NCBI GenBank assembly: GCA_029820875.1
Contig: JALGUK010000072.1
Span: 1-7,709 of the forward strand
Length of the DNA stretch: 7,709 nucleotides
Direction of reading: 5' to 3'
Source: Candidatus Zipacnadia bacterium
GTDB taxonomy: Bacteria; Armatimonadota; UBA5377; JALGUK01
Both the position numbers and the translations under genes were made by a program. The notes below the pieces were generated by a model that was not told the origin of the DNA, ran no database searches, and saw only the letters and a program-made list of their open reading frames with translations. This document shows positions 6,254 through 7,709 of the stretch, piece after piece. Each line of letters starts with the position of its first letter. Position 1 is the first letter of the stretch.

Positions 6254-6460
6254 TTATCGGAGGAAGAAGGCGGGTTCTTTAGGGTGTTGTCTGCAGGCAG
6301 TCCCCCAACGGTCCATACGAATGCGCGTCCCCGGCTCGGGTATCACAACAACAACGCAGTTGCCGCCATCCCTGGCAAGTTCGCTGGCATGGAGGAAAAT
6401 GCAGTCCGATCGCGAAGTTAATGATGGTTTGCGACGGCCCGCGGCCGTCGCCAACTGCAT
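6254..6460 (-). CDS. Candidate small hypothetical protein upstream of the HD-GYP regulator
   Basis: I do not recognise this 68-residue frame. It starts MQLATAAGRRKPSLTSRSDC and later reads NCVVVVIPEPGTRIRMDRWG, an alternation of hydrophobic strand and turn that looks protein-like. It lies on the same strand as the HD-GYP gene and ends 59 bp before it, so it could be a short leading gene of that transcript. The frame continues upstream to 6550, past the glyA start, but that part is poor. Only a faint GCAGG precedes ATG 6460 at long spacing, and the palindrome at 6431-6451 falls inside the frame. This may be chance. Confidence 0.3.
   Translation of the reverse strand: MQLATAAGRRKPSLTSRSDCIFLHASELARDGGNCVVVVIPEPGTRIRMDRWGTACRQHPKEPAFFLR
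6431..6451. repeat. Perfect 9-bp inverted repeat upstream of glyA
   Basis: GCGACGGCC (6431-6439) and GGCCGTCGC (6443-6451) are exact reverse complements separated by CGC. The stem is very GC-rich. No T-run follows on either strand, so it is not an intrinsic terminator. It lies about 90 bp before the glyA start codon and could be an operator or leader hairpin (inference). Confidence 0.55.
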
Positions 6461-6530
6461 GTAGGATATGGCCTGCTTTATGTGTTCAATAGGATGCCTG
6501 TGACAAGTTCGATGCAGGCGGCTCAATGGC

Positions 6531-6535
6531 GAGGG
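6531..6535 (+). promoter_or_regulatory. Ribosome-binding site of glyA
   Basis: GAGGG at 6531-6535 lies eight bases before the GTG at 6544, an ideal spacing. An in-frame TGA at 6538-6540 rules out any start further upstream. Together these fix the unusual GTG start. Confidence 0.75.
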
Positions 6536-6543
6536 ATTGAATC

Positions 6544-7709
6544 GTGGCAAGTCGTGAATTGAAGCTCGACGATTTTATAGTACGTGAGGACCTCTCTGAG
6601 GTTGACCCGGATACGGACCTTATTATCAACTTCGAGCAGGAGCGCCAGGCACGCCGGTTGATTATGATTCCGTCGGAGAGCATGGCCCCAAAGGCGGTTC
6701 GCGATGCGCTCGGCTCGGTGTTCAATAACGTTTACGCCGAAGGTTACCCGCCGCTTGCGATGACGCGGGACGAGGTGGACCAGGTTCTGGACTACAAGTG
6801 GCAGCTTGCGCGTTACCGGCGGTACGGAGACCGGCGGTTCTACAAGGGCGACGATTACGTGCACTTCATCGAGGTACTCGCCCAGCGCCGCTGTGCGCAG
6901 TGCTTTGCCACCGAGGACGTTCCAGCCGAACGGATTTTCGTCAACATTCAGCCCCTCTCCGGCGCTGCGGCGAACAACGTGGTTTACGAGGCATTCGTGC
7001 CGCCGGGAGAGACGGTCATGGGCATGGCGCTGGCCCAGGGAGGTCACCTTACCCACGGCAGCGAGCTGAACCGTTCGGGCAAGCGGTACAATATCGTTCC
7101 CTACGAGGTGAGCCGCGCAACCGGCAAGCTCAGCTATGACGCAATTATGGAGCTTGCGCTCAAGCACCGGCCGAAAATGATTATCGCGGGCTACACCTCC
7201 TACACATGGGCGCCTGACTGGGCCAAGTTCCGCGAAATCTGCGACGCCGTCGGCGACTGCATTCTTATGGCCGACGTTGCCCACCCGGCGGGGATGATTG
7301 CCGCAGGAGAATTCCCAAGCCCCGTCGGATATGCAGATGTCATCACGTTCACGACCCACAAAACCCTCTGCGGCCCGCGCGGCGCTGTCATACTGACCAC
7401 TGACGAAGCGAGGGCGGCCCGGATAGATGAGACCGTCTTCCCGGGCGAGCAGGGCGGGCCCCACGTCAATAAGTTCGCGGCGATGGCGGTCACCTTCCGG
7501 ATTGCGCAGACTGAGAAGTTCCGCCAGCTTCAGCGCCAGATCAAAATCAACGCCCGACACCTGGCCCAGTCACTTGAGGTTAACGGCGTGGGCCTTGCTT
7601 ACGGGGGCACCGACACCCACTTCTGCATGGCCGACCTGCGCACCGTCAAGACTCCGAACGGTTTCCCATTGCTCGGCGAGGTTGCCGCACGGATGCTCGA
7701 CCTGTGCGG
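6544..7709 (+). CDS. glyA: Serine hydroxymethyltransferase (partial, 3' end outside window)
   Basis: This PLP enzyme interconverts serine and glycine with tetrahydrofolate, feeding one-carbon units to purine, thymidylate and methionine synthesis in the cytoplasm. 388 codons are present and the C-terminus is cut by the window edge. Family landmarks: IMIPSES (40-46, in place of the usual LIASEN), YAEGYP (64-69), RRFYKG (97-102, usually RRYYGG), HLTHG, D244 and H247 (DVAHPAG), the PLP lysine K273 (FTTHKTLCGPRG) and R279. Between YAEGYP and RRFYKG there is a 27-residue segment that E. coli-type GlyA lacks, rich in charged residues and probably helical. The catalytic lysine, aspartate, histidine and arginine are kept, so activity is expected. 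A divergent bacterial or archaeal SHMT subfamily, or a related PLP enzyme with another amino-acid substrate, remains possible. GTG 6544 is fixed by the ribosome site and an upstream in-frame stop. Confidence 0.93.
   Translation, partial: MASRELKLDDFIVREDLSEVDPDTDLIINFEQERQARRLIMIPSESMAPKAVRDALGSVFNNVYAEGYPPLAMTRDEVDQVLDYKWQLARYRRYGDRRFYKGDDYVHFIEVLAQRRCAQCFATEDVPAERIFVNIQPLSGAAANNVVYEAFVPPGETVMGMALAQGGHLTHGSELNRSGKRYNIVPYEVSRATGKLSYDAIMELALKHRPKMIIAGYTSYTWAPDWAKFREICDAVGDCILMADVAHPAGMIAAGEFPSPVGYADVITFTTHKTLCGPRGAVILTTDEARAARIDETVFPGEQGGPHVNKFAAMAVTFRIAQTEKFRQLQRQIKINARHLAQSLEVNGVGLAYGGTDTHFCMADLRTVKTPNGFPLLGEVAARMLDLC

Larger units (their letters stand above)
6195..6543. other. Divergent intergenic region between the HD-GYP regulator and glyA
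   Basis: The two flanking genes point away from each other, so promoters for both should be here. I found no convincing -35/-10 pair. The region holds a weakly supported small ORF on the minus strand (6254-6460), a perfect palindrome at 6431-6451, and the glyA ribosome-binding site near its right end. I looked for a structured leader such as a glycine, SAM or tetrahydrofolate riboswitch upstream of glyA and recognised none. Confidence 0.5.

Noticed and set aside
6195..6543. Riboswitch upstream of glyA
   Set aside because: No glycine, SAM or tetrahydrofolate riboswitch core was recognised; only a simple palindrome is visible.
6523..7560. 345-codon minus-strand frame antisense to glyA
   Set aside because: It lies opposite an unmistakable SHMT coding sequence; it is a shadow of the GC-rich codon pattern, with no domain of its own.

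Overview
The window looks like a chromosomal stretch from a moderately GC-rich bacterium. Two things point tentatively to Chloroflexota (Dehalococcoidia-like): palindromic repeats with GTCATTCTGAG ends, and a divergent serine hydroxymethyltransferase carrying an extra internal segment. This lineage call is inference from general knowledge; no ribosomal or other marker gene is present to settle it.

Layout. (1) Positions 1-567 (+) hold the 3' part of an MFS/GPH-type sugar-cation symporter gene. It is broken: the conserved C-terminal tail resumes in another frame after an apparent internal deletion. (2) Positions 568-1010 hold no gene but contain two near-identical copies of a MITE-like palindromic element in tandem (period 146 bp), plus an 18-bp remnant of a third. 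They lie between converging transcription units. (3) Positions 1011-3649 (-) form a compact same-strand cluster. In transcription order it reads: a YkgJ-type cysteine-cluster protein, an SRPBCC/polyketide-cyclase-like protein, then two ABC sugar-importer permeases (MalF/UgpA-like and MalG/UgpE-like) whose genes overlap by 4 bp (ATGA). No solute-binding protein or ATPase gene is present. (4) Positions 3650-4166 are mostly non-coding, with a possible small cysteine-rich ORF on + and two inverted repeats. (5) Positions 4167-6194 (-) encode a 675-residue response regulator: receiver, coiled coil, GAF-like region, complete HD-GYP domain (predicted cyclic-di-GMP phosphodiesterase), then an unusual C-terminal pair of membrane segments. 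(6) Positions 6195-6543 are a divergent intergenic region with a weakly supported small ORF (-) and a perfect 9-bp inverted repeat. (7) From 6544 to the window end (+) is glyA, with a GTG start and a good ribosome-binding site, cut by the window edge.

Functionally the segment mixes sugar transport, cyclic-di-GMP signalling and one-carbon metabolism. No single pathway links all the genes. I see no CRISPR array, phage module, transposase gene, tRNA or rRNA, and no clear evidence of a wholly new system. The points most worth checking are the SHMT insertion, the membrane-tailed HD-GYP regulator, the tandem palindromic repeats, the permease pair without its partners, and the small cysteine-rich ORF.
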